Positions 16,905 to 23,999 of a stretch of 35,942 bases of DNA are shown in pieces. The stretch's first letter is position 1, and each line of letters begins with the position of its first letter. The notes under the pieces are model-generated. The model did no database searches, was not told the DNA's origin, and saw only the letters and a program-made list of their open reading frames with translations. The DNA is from an uncultured Enterorhabdus sp. (lineage in GTDB: Bacteria; Actinomycetota; Coriobacteriia; Coriobacteriales; Eggerthellaceae): assembly GCA_947649205.1 (NCBI GenBank), contig CANSQM010000025.1, positions 1 to 35,942 of the forward strand, written 5' to 3'. The position numbers and the translations under genes were made by a program.

Positions 16905-18275
16905 CTATGCCGCTTCCGTTCCCTTTGCCGCCTTCAGGCCGCCCTTGCGGTAGCCGTAGCGGCCGGAAAGGGCGATCATGAACGTGGCCGCTACCAGGCA
17001 CGTGAGCGCGTCGCCCACCGTCACCGACAGCCAGATGCCGTCGATGCCGAATAGCATCGGCAGCACGATGACGGCCGCCACCTGGAAGACCAGGGTGCGC
17101 AGGAACGAGATGAGCGCCGAGACCAGGCCGTTGTTGAGCGCCGTGAAGAAGGCCGAGGCGTACATGGCAAATCCCATGAACAGGAAGCACAGGGCATAGA
17201 GCTTGTAGGCGCTTACCGTCAGCTCCAGCAGGGCCGCATCGTAGCTGACGAAGATGGCCGACAGCGGTGCCGCGAGGGATTGGCCGAGCAGGAACATGAC
17301 TACGCTGGCCACGGCGATGAGCCCCAGGCTCTTCCACAGAAGCGACCGCATCTCGGTGTGGTTCTGGGCCCCGTACTGGAAGCTCATGAGGGGCGAGGTG
17401 CCCACGGCGTAGCCCATGAACACCGCCGAGAAGATCATGACCGTGTACATGATGACGCCGTAGGCCGCCACGCCGTCCTCGCCGATGAAGCGCAGGAGCT
17501 GCCAGTTGTACAGGATGCCCACAAGGCTCATGGCGATGTTGGTGACCATCTCCGACGAGCCGTTCAGGCATGCTTTGCCGATAACGGGCCAGCGCAGGTG
17601 CGGCCGCACGAAGTACAGGTGGGTCGACCGCTTGCGGGCGAAGTACACAAGGGGGATGCCGCCGCCGATGAGCTCGCCGATGTTGGTGGCCAGGGCCGCG
17701 CCCACGAGTCCCCAGCCGAACACGCCCACGAACAGGAAGTCCAAAAGGATGTTCGTCACGCCGGCCACCACAATGACAAAGAAGCCGTACTTGGGCTTGC
17801 CCGCCGTGACGAAGAAGCTCTGGAAGGCGTACTGCAGTATGAAGAAGGGCAGCGAGATCATCATCATGCGGCCGTAGAGGGTGGCGTCAGCGGCCATCTG
17901 GCCCGTGGCGCCCAGGAAGGCGGCCGTGGGCTCCATGAAGAACCAGCCGCCGATGGCCAGCACCGAGCCGACGACGAAGGCGAAGCCGACGAGCAGCGAG
18001 AAATGGCGCCGGGCGCGGCCGCGGTTGCCCTCGCCGAGCGTCTTGGCCACCAGAGCGCTGCCGCCCGTGCCCACCATCATGCCCACCGAGGCCAAGATCA
18101 TCACGGCGGGGAGAATGAGGTTCACGGCAGCCAGAGCCGTCTTGCCCGCGTAATTCGACACGAAGAAGCCGTCCACGATGGTGTAGCAGGACGTGAAGAT
18201 CATCATGGCGATGGTGGGCAGCGTGAACCGTATAAGGGCACTGGTAGAGAAATGTTTGGACATATCCACTGACAT
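16905..18275 (-). CDS. MATE-family multidrug/metabolite exporter
   Basis: A 456-residue membrane protein with about 12 helices and the MATE two-bundle layout. It begins STSALIRFTLPTIAMMIFTSCYTIVDGFFVSNYAGKTALAAVNLILPA and has TGGSALVAKTLGEGN in the first half and GTSPLMSFQYGAQNH in the second. Such proteins export cationic drugs or metabolites against Na+ or H+ entry. The start at 18275 is chosen because GAAAGG lies seven bases before it and the family normally begins here; 70 upstream in-frame residues are Pro/Ser-rich and unlike the family. It lies 178 bases downstream of a MarR gene on the same strand, which probably controls it. Confidence 0.92.
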   Translation of the reverse strand: MSVDMSKHFSTSALIRFTLPTIAMMIFTSCYTIVDGFFVSNYAGKTALAAVNLILPAVMILASVGMMVGTGGSALVAKTLGEGNRGRARRHFSLLVGFAFVVGSVLAIGGWFFMEPTAAFLGATGQMAADATLYGRMMMISLPFFILQYAFQSFFVTAGKPKYGFFVIVVAGVTNILLDFLFVGVFGWGLVGAALATNIGELIGGGIPLVYFARKRSTHLYFVRPHLRWPVIGKACLNGSSEMVTNIAMSLVGILYNWQLLRFIGEDGVAAYGVIMYTVMIFSAVFMGYAVGTSPLMSFQYGAQNHTEMRSLLWKSLGLIAVASVVMFLLGQSLAAPLSAIFVSYDAALLELTVSAYKLYALCFLFMGFAMYASAFFTALNNGLVSALISFLRTLVFQVAAVIVLPMLFGIDGIWLSVTVGDALTCLVAATFMIALSGRYGYRKGGLKAAKGTEAA

Positions 18276-18453
18276 GGGAAAACCTTTCAGATGAAACGGG
18301 AAGGGGAGGGGCTGGGCGCGGGTGATGGGGTCGGCGGTTTTGCCGGGGGTGCCGAGTTGCCGACGCGGGTGCCGCAGCGGGGAGATCGTCGGAGTTGACG
18401 ATTCGCCGGGCGCAGGGCTGCCAGCGAGGGGCGTTGGCGATGGGCTCGCGCCG

Positions 18454-18990
18454 CTAACGGAAGGTGAGGGCGGCCAGCTTCCCATCGAGGGCGGTGATGT
18501 AGCGCTCCATGGCCGCGGTCAGCTGGCGCTGCTCTTCGGCGGAGAAAATGTCCACGGCCTCGCATTCCGCAGCCAGCACGGCGCGGATGTGGCCCTCGTA
18601 CTCGGCCCGGCCGCGCTCGGTGAGGTAGACGCCCGTGGTGCGGGGCGTGTCGCCGCGCAGAGCCACCAAATCGTTGGCCACGAGGCGCTTGATGGAGGAG
18701 TGCACCGTCTGCTTGGATGAGAACCCGCGCTCGCACAGCTGCTTCTGGGTGAGGCCGTCCTCTTCCACGAGCGCGTACAAGATGTCGAAGGCGCAGTCGG
18801 CCAGGCCCATGCGCCAGGCGGTCTGGCGGTACAGCTCGTCGGCACGCCGGTAGAAGTCGTCGATGGCGCGGATGGTCTCCAGGGTTTGCGGATGCGCGGC
18901 GGCGTTCGCCGCGGTGGCTGCGGCGAGATCTGCGGTCGGGATGGTCTGTGCGATTGGCGCGGCGCTTGCCGCAGTGCGTGCGGTGCTCAT
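18454..18990 (-). CDS. MarR-family transcriptional regulator
   Basis: A 178-residue regulator. The first 40 residues are an Ala-rich tail, followed by the MarR winged helix: CAFDILYALVEEDGLTQKQLCERGFSSKQTVHSSIKRLVANDLVALRGDTPRTTGVYLTERGRAEYEGH. The ATG at 18990 has GAGGAA just upstream. A 50-bp perfect inverted repeat directly upstream (19016-19065) contains the likely -10, so the gene is probably autorepressed. The probable target is the MATE exporter on the same strand. The 178-base gap to the exporter shows only a 6-bp ATCGTC/GACGAT repeat. Confidence 0.92.
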   Translation of the reverse strand: MSTARTAASAAPIAQTIPTADLAAATAANAAAHPQTLETIRAIDDFYRRADELYRQTAWRMGLADCAFDILYALVEEDGLTQKQLCERGFSSKQTVHSSIKRLVANDLVALRGDTPRTTGVYLTERGRAEYEGHIRAVLAAECEAVDIFSAEEQRQLTAAMERYITALDGKLAALTFR

Positions 18991-19015
18991 GATTCCTCGG
19001 TAGCTCGTTGCTGTC

Positions 19016-19065
19016 TGGTCTGATTTCGGACTATTGAGGCGATAGTATAGTCCGAAATCAGACCA
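19016..19065 (-). promoter_or_regulatory. MarR operator: 19-bp perfect inverted repeat over the promoter
   Basis: TGGTCTGATTTCGGACTAT (19016-19034) is exactly reverse-complemented at 19047-19065 across a 12-nt spacer. Each arm is itself a rough palindrome (TCCGA-N2-TCAGA), suggesting two dimer sites. The minus-strand -10 TATACT (19044-19049) lies within it. Confidence 0.8.
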
Positions 19066-19093
19066 ATGGGAGGAATTCACAGGGAATACAAGA

Positions 19094-19116
19094 CGGCCCC
19101 TCGGGAAGAGGGGCCG
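19094..19116 (-). terminator. Terminator of the GntR-ABC operon
   Basis: CGGCCCCTC pairs with GAGGGGCCG (9 bp, 5-nt loop). On the minus strand TCTTGTATT follows. It lies between the permease stop (19179) and the MarR promoter. Confidence 0.65.
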
Positions 19117-19178
19117 CAACAGGGAGGAACGTCGGGCGATCTGGCGCCAGCGGTCGCTCCAATGGAGGCGCGGGGCCT

Positions 19179-19883
19179 TTAGAACGCGCGCTGCTCGTAG
19201 AGCTTGGCGGCGACAAGGGCGCTTGCGCCGTAGATGACGACCGCGGCTGCCACCGCGAGCGCGGCGGCCACGAGGTAGTTGCTGCCGGTGTCCAGCCACT
19301 GCGCGAAATCGGCCAGGGCGCCGGTGGGCTGGATGCCGTCGCCGAAGAAGCCCGCGCCCAGGGCCAGGAAGATCACGACCACGGCGGGCACGATGCGCGT
19401 GGTCTTGGTCATGCCGAAGCGCATGATGAGGGGCAGCGCCACAGCCATGCCCACCATGACGCTGCATACGCCGCCAACGACGCCGCCGATGATGGCGGCC
19501 GGCGAGTTATCGCCCGGCGTGAGCCTCGTGGGAATGACGGGGGCCGGTAGCAGGTTCAGCACGGCCAGGGCGGCGAAGGACAGGGTGAGGGCGAAGGCGA
19601 TGGCACCCAGGGCGATGATTCCCAAGGTGGCGTAGCGGCCGAACACCACCTGGCGCCGCGTGAGGGGCAGGGTGAGGCGGAAGCGCTCCCATCCGCCCTG
19701 CTCGTCGGCGGCGGCGAGCGAGAACAGCAGCATGAACGGCGTCATGGCGGCCACGGCGGCACCTCCGCTCACGATCGATCCCGTGGCATAGCCCATGAAC
19801 AGGGCGACGACGGTGCAGATGCCGGCCAGCTGGACGAGTGTGGGCCGCAGGATAGCGAAGTCGGAAACGATCATGGTCTTCAT
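19179..19883 (-). CDS. ABC-2-type membrane permease
   Basis: A 234-residue protein with six predicted helices and the ABC-2 core sequence WERFRLTLPLTRRQVVFGRYATLGIIAL, where a cytoplasmic helix after TM2 contacts the ATPase. It is the membrane half of the transporter whose ATPase lies upstream; the two genes overlap by four bases (ATGA). AGGGGGAA precedes the ATG. Sensing of membrane-active peptides or cell-wall stress is the usual context of YtrA-linked ABC-2 systems, but the substrate cannot be read from the sequence. Confidence 0.85.
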   Translation of the reverse strand: MKTMIVSDFAILRPTLVQLAGICTVVALFMGYATGSIVSGGAAVAAMTPFMLLFSLAAADEQGGWERFRLTLPLTRRQVVFGRYATLGIIALGAIAFALTLSFAALAVLNLLPAPVIPTRLTPGDNSPAAIIGGVVGGVCSVMVGMAVALPLIMRFGMTKTTRIVPAVVVIFLALGAGFFGDGIQPTGALADFAQWLDTGSNYLVAAALAVAAAVVIYGASALVAAKLYEQRAF

Positions 19884-20764
19884 CGGGATTCCCCCTTCAG
19901 GGTCAGGGTCATGTAGTCTTCGATGGTGGCCTTGTCCACGGGGATATCGGGAAAGGCGCGCCCGAAGGCGAAACGGTCGGGCACGAGCAGGTCGCAGCCG
20001 TAGTCGTGGCGCAGGATGCGGGCTGTGCCCGTGGCGAAGAAGCCGGCTTCCAACACGGCCGTCACGTCGGCGGCGCGGCAGCGGGCCACGCCGGCCTCGT
20101 CGGTGAGGGCGTCCTTCGGGGCCGCGAACATGATGCGGCCCTTGTCGACGCAGACGATCTCGTCGGCGATCTTCTCCAGGTCGGAGGTGATGTGGGTGGA
20201 CATGAGGATGCCGTGCTCGCCGGTGGCCATGAAGTCGCGCAGGATATCGAGCACCTCGTCGCGGGCGATGGGATCGAGCCCTGCCGTGGCCTCGTCCAGC
20301 ACGAGCAGCTCGGGGTGGTGGGCCAAGGCGAAGGCGAGGCTCAGCTTCATGCCCATGCCGCGGGACAGGTCGCTCACCTTCTTCTGGGGCGCCAGTTGGA
20401 AGCGGGCCGCAAGCTCGCTCCAGCGCACATCGTCCCAGGTGGCATAAGCGGCGCGCCCGATGGTGGCGACGTCGCTCACGCGGCAGGTACCGGGGAAGGC
20501 GCAGGTGTCCAGCACCACGCCGATACGGGCCTTGCATGCATCCAGAGCGGCGCTGTCCGGGGCGACGGTTTGGCCGAAAAGGCGCACCGTGCCCTCGTCG
20601 GCGGCGATGAGCCCCAAGGCCGCCTTCAGGGTGGTGGTCTTGCCGGCGCCGTTGGAGCCGATAAATCCCACCACGGTGCCCGGTTCCACGGCCAGGTTGA
20701 TGCCAGCGAGGGCGAAGTCGCCGTAGCGCTTGCCCAAGTTCTCTATGTCGATGAGGTAGGTCAT
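19880..20764 (-). CDS. ABC transporter ATP-binding protein (YtrB-like)
   Basis: A 294-residue ATPase. It has Walker A GSNGAGKT (36-43), the signature DLSRGM (132-137, the LSxGM form usual in ABC-2 exporters), Walker B LLVLDEATAGLD (about 149-160) and the switch His in MSTHITSDLEKIADEIVCVDKGRI. The C-terminal 80 residues are an accessory domain. AAGGAG precedes the ATG by six bases. It lies between the GntR regulator and the permease; all three read the same way and are tightly packed, so one operon is expected. Confidence 0.93.
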   Translation of the reverse strand: MTYLIDIENLGKRYGDFALAGINLAVEPGTVVGFIGSNGAGKTTTLKAALGLIAADEGTVRLFGQTVAPDSAALDACKARIGVVLDTCAFPGTCRVSDVATIGRAAYATWDDVRWSELAARFQLAPQKKVSDLSRGMGMKLSLAFALAHHPELLVLDEATAGLDPIARDEVLDILRDFMATGEHGILMSTHITSDLEKIADEIVCVDKGRIMFAAPKDALTDEAGVARCRAADVTAVLEAGFFATGTARILRHDYGCDLLVPDRFAFGRAFPDIPVDKATIEDYMTLTLKGESR

Positions 20765-20801
20765 GGTGTCTCCTTGCGCGGGGCCGCTTGCGCCCCGCGG
20801 G

Positions 20802-21176
20802 CTAGTCTTCTTCCAGCAGCAGGTCCAGCATGGCGTGCAGGTCGGCGGGGCCGATGCCAGCCGCGGCCGCCTCGGCCACGGCGCGGGTGAGATGCCCTTC
20901 CACCTGGCGCAGGCGCTCTTCGCGCAACAGCTCCAGGTTGCCGCCGGCCACGAAGGAGCCCTTGCCCTGCACCGTGTCGATGAAGCCCGCCTCCTCCAGC
21001 TCGGCATAGGCCCGCTTGGTGGTGATGACGCTGATGCGCAAGTCGTTGGCCAGGGCGCGGATGGAGGGAAGGGGGGCGCCCTCGGCCAGCTCGCCGGCCA
21101 TGATGGCTCCCTTGATCTGGCGCGCGATCTGCTCGTAGATGGGCTCGCTGCTTCCGTTCGCTATGATGATGTCCAA
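20802..21176 (-). CDS. GntR-family regulator, YtrA subfamily
   Basis: A 124-residue short GntR protein. The winged helix is EPIYEQIARQIKGAIMAGELAEGAPLPSIRALANDLRISVITTKRAYAELEEAGFIDTVQGKGSFVAG, followed only by a short helical tail, which is the YtrA hallmark. The start codon is TTG at 21176, with an AGAGGA-type site upstream. YtrA repressors sit at the head of ABC-transporter operons and are released by cell-wall antibiotics. Here the promoter 190 bases upstream is overlapped by a matching operator (21348-21379), so autoregulation of the whole operon is likely. Confidence 0.9.
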   Translation of the reverse strand: MDIIIANGSSEPIYEQIARQIKGAIMAGELAEGAPLPSIRALANDLRISVITTKRAYAELEEAGFIDTVQGKGSFVAGGNLELLREERLRQVEGHLTRAVAEAAAAGIGPADLHAMLDLLLEED

Positions 21177-21302
21177 AGGTCCTCTTTCGCGGGGCGCTTG
21201 CTTGCGGTGCGTCGTTCTGCCGCCGCGGTGCGGCTTTTGCGGCTCGTTCCCGGGGAGCGGGTGCGGCTTGGTTGACGCGAGCGAGCTTGCGGCCCTCGGT
21301 CG

Positions 21303-21340
21303 GCCCTCCCCGCTGTCGGCGTCCCTTCACCGGGGAGGGC
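21303..21340 (-). promoter_or_regulatory. 5'-leader hairpin of the GntR-ABC mRNA
   Basis: GCCCTCCCC (21303-21311) pairs perfectly with GGGGAGGGC (21332-21340), about 20 nt after the expected transcription start. The leader is about 185 nt, long for a repressor gene. Its purpose is unknown. The rest of the leader (21177-21302) shows nothing I recognise. Confidence 0.5.
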
Positions 21341-21347
21341 GTGAATA

Positions 21348-21398
21348 GTGTATATACCCTACAAGCACAGTATATACACACCTATACACACCCGTCAA
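21348..21398 (-). promoter_or_regulatory. GntR-ABC promoter with overlapping YtrA-type operator
   Basis: On the minus strand TTGACG (21398-21393), an 18-base spacer and TATACT (21374-21369) form a near-consensus promoter. GTGTATATAC (21348-21357) and GTATATACAC (21370-21379) form a 10-bp perfect inverted repeat with a 12-nt spacer that covers the -10, as expected for a repressor site. Confidence 0.82.
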
Positions 21399-21511
21399 GG
21401 GGGTTGCTGCCAGTCTTGTCGCAAAAGACCGAGCGCTACGCGCCGCATGGCATGGCGACTTGCATCGTGTGGGCTGATCGCTGTCGCGCCGTCGAGGGGC
21501 GGCCTTTTTCG

Positions 21512-21540
21512 TTGACAGGGGCGGTAAACTTCGCCATACT
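21512..21540 (+). promoter_or_regulatory. Promoter of the small unknown gene and ferredoxin
   Basis: Perfect TTGACA (21512-21517), 17-base spacer, CATACT (21535-21540). Confidence 0.72.
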
Positions 21541-21582
21541 GGGCGGTGGGTTTGGGGACGATGATTTGTGGAAGGAACCATC

Positions 21583-21951
21583 ATGGCCGCAACGATTCGA
21601 CCCTCTTTGATTCTGAATATGGATGTGGACGAGCGTCAGTACTCCGACGATCTGGTGGCGGAGATCAAGCGCTCTTATTCTTACGTGGCGCCCAGCGTGG
21701 TGGCCGCGGTTTCCGCTGCGGGCGACGAGCCCATCGAAAACACCATCCGCCTCGTGGTGCGCATGCATTGCCCCTATTGGGATGCGAATGACGAGGCCTC
21801 CCAGGAGCAGTGGGCCGTCGGCGCTGAAGCTGCCGCTGCGCCGCTCGTGTTCGCGCCGGAATTTACCGTCGAGCGCGGGTGCTGGGGCATCGAGTATGCC
21901 GACGGCACTGAGCGCCTCTTCGACAGCGCTGCCGAGGCCTTCCTCGCATAA
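21583..21951 (+). CDS. Small acidic protein of unknown function
   Basis: A 122-residue protein I do not recognise. It is acidic (DVDERQYSDDLVAEI, DANDEASQEQW) with no signal peptide or membrane segment. A conserved-looking aromatic end reads VERGCWGIEYADGTERLF. The start at 21583 is preferred over an in-frame GTG at 21568 because GGAAGGA lies six bases before it. It follows a near-consensus promoter and precedes the ferredoxin by 77 bases on the same strand, so the two may be co-transcribed. Confidence 0.72.
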   Translation: MAATIRPSLILNMDVDERQYSDDLVAEIKRSYSYVAPSVVAAVSAAGDEPIENTIRLVVRMHCPYWDANDEASQEQWAVGAEAAAAPLVFAPEFTVERGCWGIEYADGTERLFDSAAEAFLA

Positions 21952-22028
21952 GTTCTTACGAATGCCGGCGTCGAACGAGGGCGCGGGCATCGTCCTGTTC
22001 TGTCATCAACCGACCCGAGGGGGATACC

Positions 22029-23243
22029 GTGGACAACATTCTGGGATTATTCGAGAAGCTGGAGAGCCAGAGCCTGCGCGTGCAGCCGAACCGCTGCGTG
22101 GTGGTGCGCAACCGCAACGCCACGTGCCGCCGCTGTGCTGCGGCATGCCCGACCGGCGCCATTGCCGTGGAGGGAAACGATCTTGCGATCGCGCCCGAGC
22201 AGTGCGTGGGCTGCGGCACCTGCGCCACGGTGTGTCCCACAGCGGCCCTGGAGGCCCAGAAGCCCGACGATAAGGAACTGCTGAAGGCCGCGGTGGCCGC
22301 CATGCAGGCCAACGACGGCGTGGCGGTTATCATCGACGAGGCCATGCAGGCCGCCGCCGAGGGTCGCTGCGATCCGGCGAAGGTGACCGTGGTGAAGCAC
22401 CTGGGACGGGTGGACGAGAGCCTCGTCGCGGTGCTGGCCGCGGGCGGGGCCTCCTCCATCGTGCTGGTGGCGGGCCCGACGGTCGTCGAGGGGGCCGCGG
22501 CTGGCGCCGAGGAGGCCATGGCCGACGAGACGGCCCGGCGCGTGCGCAATACGGCGGCGCTGCTGCTGGAAACCTGGGGGAGCGACGCTGCGGTGAAGTT
22601 GACGGGCAAACTGCCCCGCTCGGTGCGGCTAACCGAGCCCGCTGAGTTCGACACGGGCCGTCGCGGCTTCTTCTCCGCCATGCGCGACGAGGCCCGGGCC
22701 GCTGCTACCATCACGGCCGAGCACGTGGTGCGCGAGAAGCTGGGCATGGAAGAGCCCGAGGAGCCCGTGTTCGTGAAGGTGAGCGACGACGGCACCCTGC
22801 CCCATTTCCTTCCCGAGCGCCGGGGCCGCCTGCTTCTGGCCCTCAGCAATATGGGGGAACCGGCCGATGTGATGATCGACACGCCCCTGTTCGGCCACGT
22901 CATCATCGATGGCGAGCGGTGCACCTCCTGCCAGATGTGCGCCACGTTCTGTCCCACCGAGGCCATCCGCAAGTTCGGCGACGGCGCCACGGCCGCCGAG
23001 ACCGGCAAGCCCTTCGGCATCGACCATTACACGGGCCGCTGTGTGCAGTGCCATTGCTGCGAGGACATCTGCCCCACGGGCGCGCTGACGCTTTCGACCG
23101 ACGTGTTCGCCACGGACGTGACCAAGCGCGGCCGCTCGGAGCGCATTCCCATGAAGCCCCGCAAGCGCAAGGTGAACGACCCGAAGTCCATCGTGAACGC
23201 CATGAGCGACCTCCTCGGCGTCCCCAACGTCTACGAACGGTAG
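22029..23243 (+). CDS. 4Fe-4S protein with two ferredoxin domains (four clusters)
   Basis: A 404-residue protein. The N-terminal ferredoxin region has CVGCGTCATVCPTAA (about 61-74) and an atypical first group in which Cys33, Cys36 and Cys40 (CRRCAAACPTG) are preceded by Cys23, ten residues earlier. A middle domain (75-290) has no recognised motif. The C-terminal region has CTSCQMCATFCPTEAI and CVQCHCCEDICPTGAL, two standard 4Fe-4S groups. It ends with a basic tail. It is presumably a cytoplasmic electron carrier or a subunit of an oxidoreductase encoded elsewhere. The start is GTG after GAGGGGG. No terminator is clear; the next 750 bases hold repeats. Confidence 0.85.
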   Translation: MDNILGLFEKLESQSLRVQPNRCVVVRNRNATCRRCAAACPTGAIAVEGNDLAIAPEQCVGCGTCATVCPTAALEAQKPDDKELLKAAVAAMQANDGVAVIIDEAMQAAAEGRCDPAKVTVVKHLGRVDESLVAVLAAGGASSIVLVAGPTVVEGAAAGAEEAMADETARRVRNTAALLLETWGSDAAVKLTGKLPRSVRLTEPAEFDTGRRGFFSAMRDEARAAATITAEHVVREKLGMEEPEEPVFVKVSDDGTLPHFLPERRGRLLLALSNMGEPADVMIDTPLFGHVIIDGERCTSCQMCATFCPTEAIRKFGDGATAAETGKPFGIDHYTGRCVQCHCCEDICPTGALTLSTDVFATDVTKRGRSERIPMKPRKRKVNDPKSIVNAMSDLLGVPNVYER

Positions 23244-23377
23244 GGAAGGGGCCTGCGAAAATATTGAACGCAATTCCAAATTGTCACAGGTTGTTATAGG
23301 TACTGCGAACATCTCCTCCGGCCTTCCATGGATTCGAAGAGGAGAGGGGTGAGGCTGGCATCGACGCGAGTCCTCTG

Positions 23378-23594
23378 GTGACAAAAACCGGGTCTCTCGT
23401 GCACGTTTTTCGACTTATACAGGCATTCGGGGGCGCGGAGCATGCTGGCATGGAGGGAAAGGCGTTCTGCAGCTATCGCCTGACCAGGGGAAATGCGGCA
23501 AGGAATGGGCGGCTGCGTTCGGGGCTCTGGTTTTCCCGATTGGAAATGTCTGTATAAGTCCAAAAACCTGCACGAGAAGGTCCTTTTCTGTCAC
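23378..23594. repeat. 217-bp MITE-like element with 50-bp inverted ends
   Basis: Bases 23378-23427 and the reverse complement of 23545-23594 align over 50 nt without gaps, 40 of 50 identical (counted by eye). Shared blocks include GTGACA at the outer tip, TCTCGTGCA, GTTTTT and GACTTATACAG. The 117 bases between carry no gene. No clear target duplication. The outer parts recur singly at 35747-35785 and, more weakly, at 25749-25793. Confidence 0.75.
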
Positions 23595-23643
23595 GGAGCC
23601 GCGTTTGGGAAAGAGGAAGCTGAAGAGTGCGAGGAGGTCGGAA

Positions 23644-23706
23644 TTGAAATAAGGCGATCGAAGATCAGCCCTTGTTTCAAAAACTCTGGACTTACTGAAA
23701 TAAGGG
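23644..23706. repeat. Alternating GAAATAAGG repeats
   Basis: TTGAAATAAGG (23644-23654), its near reverse complement CCTTGTTTCAA (23670-23680) and CTGAAATAAGGG (23695-23706). Three units in alternating orientation, next to the MITE-like element. Apart from these, the MITE-like element and the hairpin at 23916, the stretch 23244-23999 shows no gene. Confidence 0.55.
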
Positions 23707-23915
23707 CCTCAAAAATGGAAATCACCCCGACGTTCGCGGCTGCGTCTTTGCCGCCACCAGCTATCTCGCCATCCTGCGCGAAGAAATCGCAAAGACATGG
23801 TGAAAGCCCCACAAGGGGAACAGCGCTTTGTGCGTTGCATTCTCGGAAAAGTGTATGCGCATTGCGTTTTTTGCCTTATGCGGTCTTTTGCCTAAGCGGG
23901 ATTTCCTCATGAGCG

Positions 23916-23966
23916 GCGCGATCCGCGGATAGCCCGGGGAGGGAAAGGGGCTTCTGCGGATCGCGC
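23916..23966 (-). terminator. Hairpin downstream of the first flavoprotein
   Basis: GCGCGATCCGC (23916-23926) pairs perfectly with GCGGATCGCGC (23956-23966), with an inner AGCCC/GGGCT-like stem. It begins 34 bases after the flavoprotein stop. No T run. Confidence 0.5.
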
Positions 23967-23999
23967 GTAACGGGAATGGCGCTGGGGGAAGGATGAGCG

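Noticed and set aside
17280..18272. 330-codon open frame antisense to the MATE gene
   Set aside because: The product is rich in His/Glu/Ala with no domain; the MATE reading is convincing.
18276..18485. 70-residue N-terminal extension of the MATE protein
   Set aside because: The residues are Pro/Ser-rich and unlike the family, and GAAAGG supports the start at 18275.
23378..23706. CRISPR-like array
   Set aside because: The repeats alternate in orientation and have unequal spacing, with no cas gene.
23493..23912. Possible 139-codon gene in the repeat-rich gap
   Set aside because: It begins within the MITE-like element, has no good ribosome site, and its apparent similarity to other short frames comes from the repeated DNA.
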